A stretch of 20,467 nucleotides of DNA from CAYUCE01 sp964443275. Its GTDB lineage: Bacteria > Bipolaricaulota > Bipolaricaulia > CAYUCE01. The stretch covers positions 1 to 20,467 of the forward strand of contig CAYUCE010000032.1 in NCBI GenBank assembly GCA_964443275.1, in the 5' to 3' direction. Each line of letters begins with the position of its first letter. The stretch's first letter is position 1. The translations under genes and the position numbers were made by a program. The notes below the pieces were generated by a model. It did no database searches. It saw nothing but the letters and a program-made list of their open reading frames with translations, and was not told where the DNA came from. Positions 20,271-20,467 of this stretch are shown here, one piece after another.

Positions 20271-20459
20271 CGACAGATACTAGAAATTGACCTAAACGGG
20301 AATATCGTTTGGACTTTTAGAAATCATAGAAATCTTAATCCAGTAAATGCAGAACTAAAAAACGGATCTCTTCGTGCAGGAGATGGTACGGATAACCCTG
20401 CACATTTGATTATTAACTCAACTTCACCCCCCTCCCTTTTGCACAAACCTGCTTACTAA
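20271..20459 (+). pseudogene. Fragment resembling a beta-propeller (arylsulfotransferase/PQQ-like) protein
   Basis: The frame open from 20151 to a TAA at 20457-20459 contains RQILEIDLNGNIVWTF and then LNPVNAELKNGSLRAGDG. This recalls the repeat of arylsulfotransferase-like and related propeller proteins (vlEiDxxGxivW... PvdAexLxNGxtLiaD). There is no start codon or ribosome site in a sensible place, only about one repeat is present, and the C-terminal residues look unrelated. It is probably a gene remnant. I rate it low because it rests on a short motif. Confidence 0.35.
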
Positions 20460-20467
20460 CAGGGGTT

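Noticed and set aside
1..20467. CRISPR arrays, insertion sequences, rRNA or tRNA genes
   Set aside because: No spaced direct repeats, transposase genes or recognisable structural RNA were seen.

Overview
The window looks like a chromosomal segment of an anaerobic, respiring bacterium that builds haem by the siroheme-dependent (Ahb) route. It carries several c-type cytochromes, a periplasmic [NiFe] hydrogenase, a menaquinone methyltransferase and a ResB/CcsA-type (system II) cytochrome c maturation pair. Shine-Dalgarno sites are strong (AAGGAGG-like), sigma70-like promoters are clear, and TTG and GTG starts are common. This content is typical of sulfate reducers, anaerobic Firmicutes, and subsurface Actinobacteria or Chloroflexi. 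The sequence alone does not let me name the lineage.

Layout. (1) 1-442: decayed genes on the minus strand, namely a UbiE/MenG relic with an internal deletion and a probable tail of a sugar epimerase. (2) 443-10198: two divergent haem operons. On the minus strand is ahbC-ahbD-hemB-hemA (4892 to 443), with every junction overlapping. On the plus strand is ahbA-ahbB-precorrin-2 dehydrogenase-hemL-hemC-cobA-hemD (5080 to 10198), also overlapping almost throughout. Both promoters lie in 4929-5028. Together these genes cover nearly every step from glutamyl-tRNA to haem through siroheme; the only step without its own gene is iron insertion. (3) 10214-11542: a divergent pair, a Tat-exported split-Soret-type cytochrome (minus) and a small multihaem cytochrome (plus). 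(4) 11807-12502: an intact menG/ubiE methyltransferase. (5) 16010 to 12536, minus strand: triheme cytochrome, hydrogenase small subunit, large subunit and maturation protease, with a terminator-like hairpin after the cytochrome gene. (6) 16373-19753: a membrane-anchored decahaem cytochrome with a NapC/NrfH-like start, then resB and ccsA. (7) 19754-20467: a terminator, a good promoter, a frameshifted relic of the redox repressor Rex, and a fragment resembling a beta-propeller protein.

How it fits together (inference): the haem operons supply cofactor, ResB/CcsA attach it to exported cytochromes, and the hydrogenase feeds electrons from H2 to the triheme partner. The NapC-like decahaem protein could link that periplasmic pool to menaquinone, which MenG helps make. 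The most unusual points are an aspartate in place of a proximal-cluster cysteine in the hydrogenase small subunit, a near-identical 25-bp promoter element shared by two distant cytochrome genes, a CX5CH spacing in one cytochrome, and an ahbA gene with no in-frame conventional start codon.
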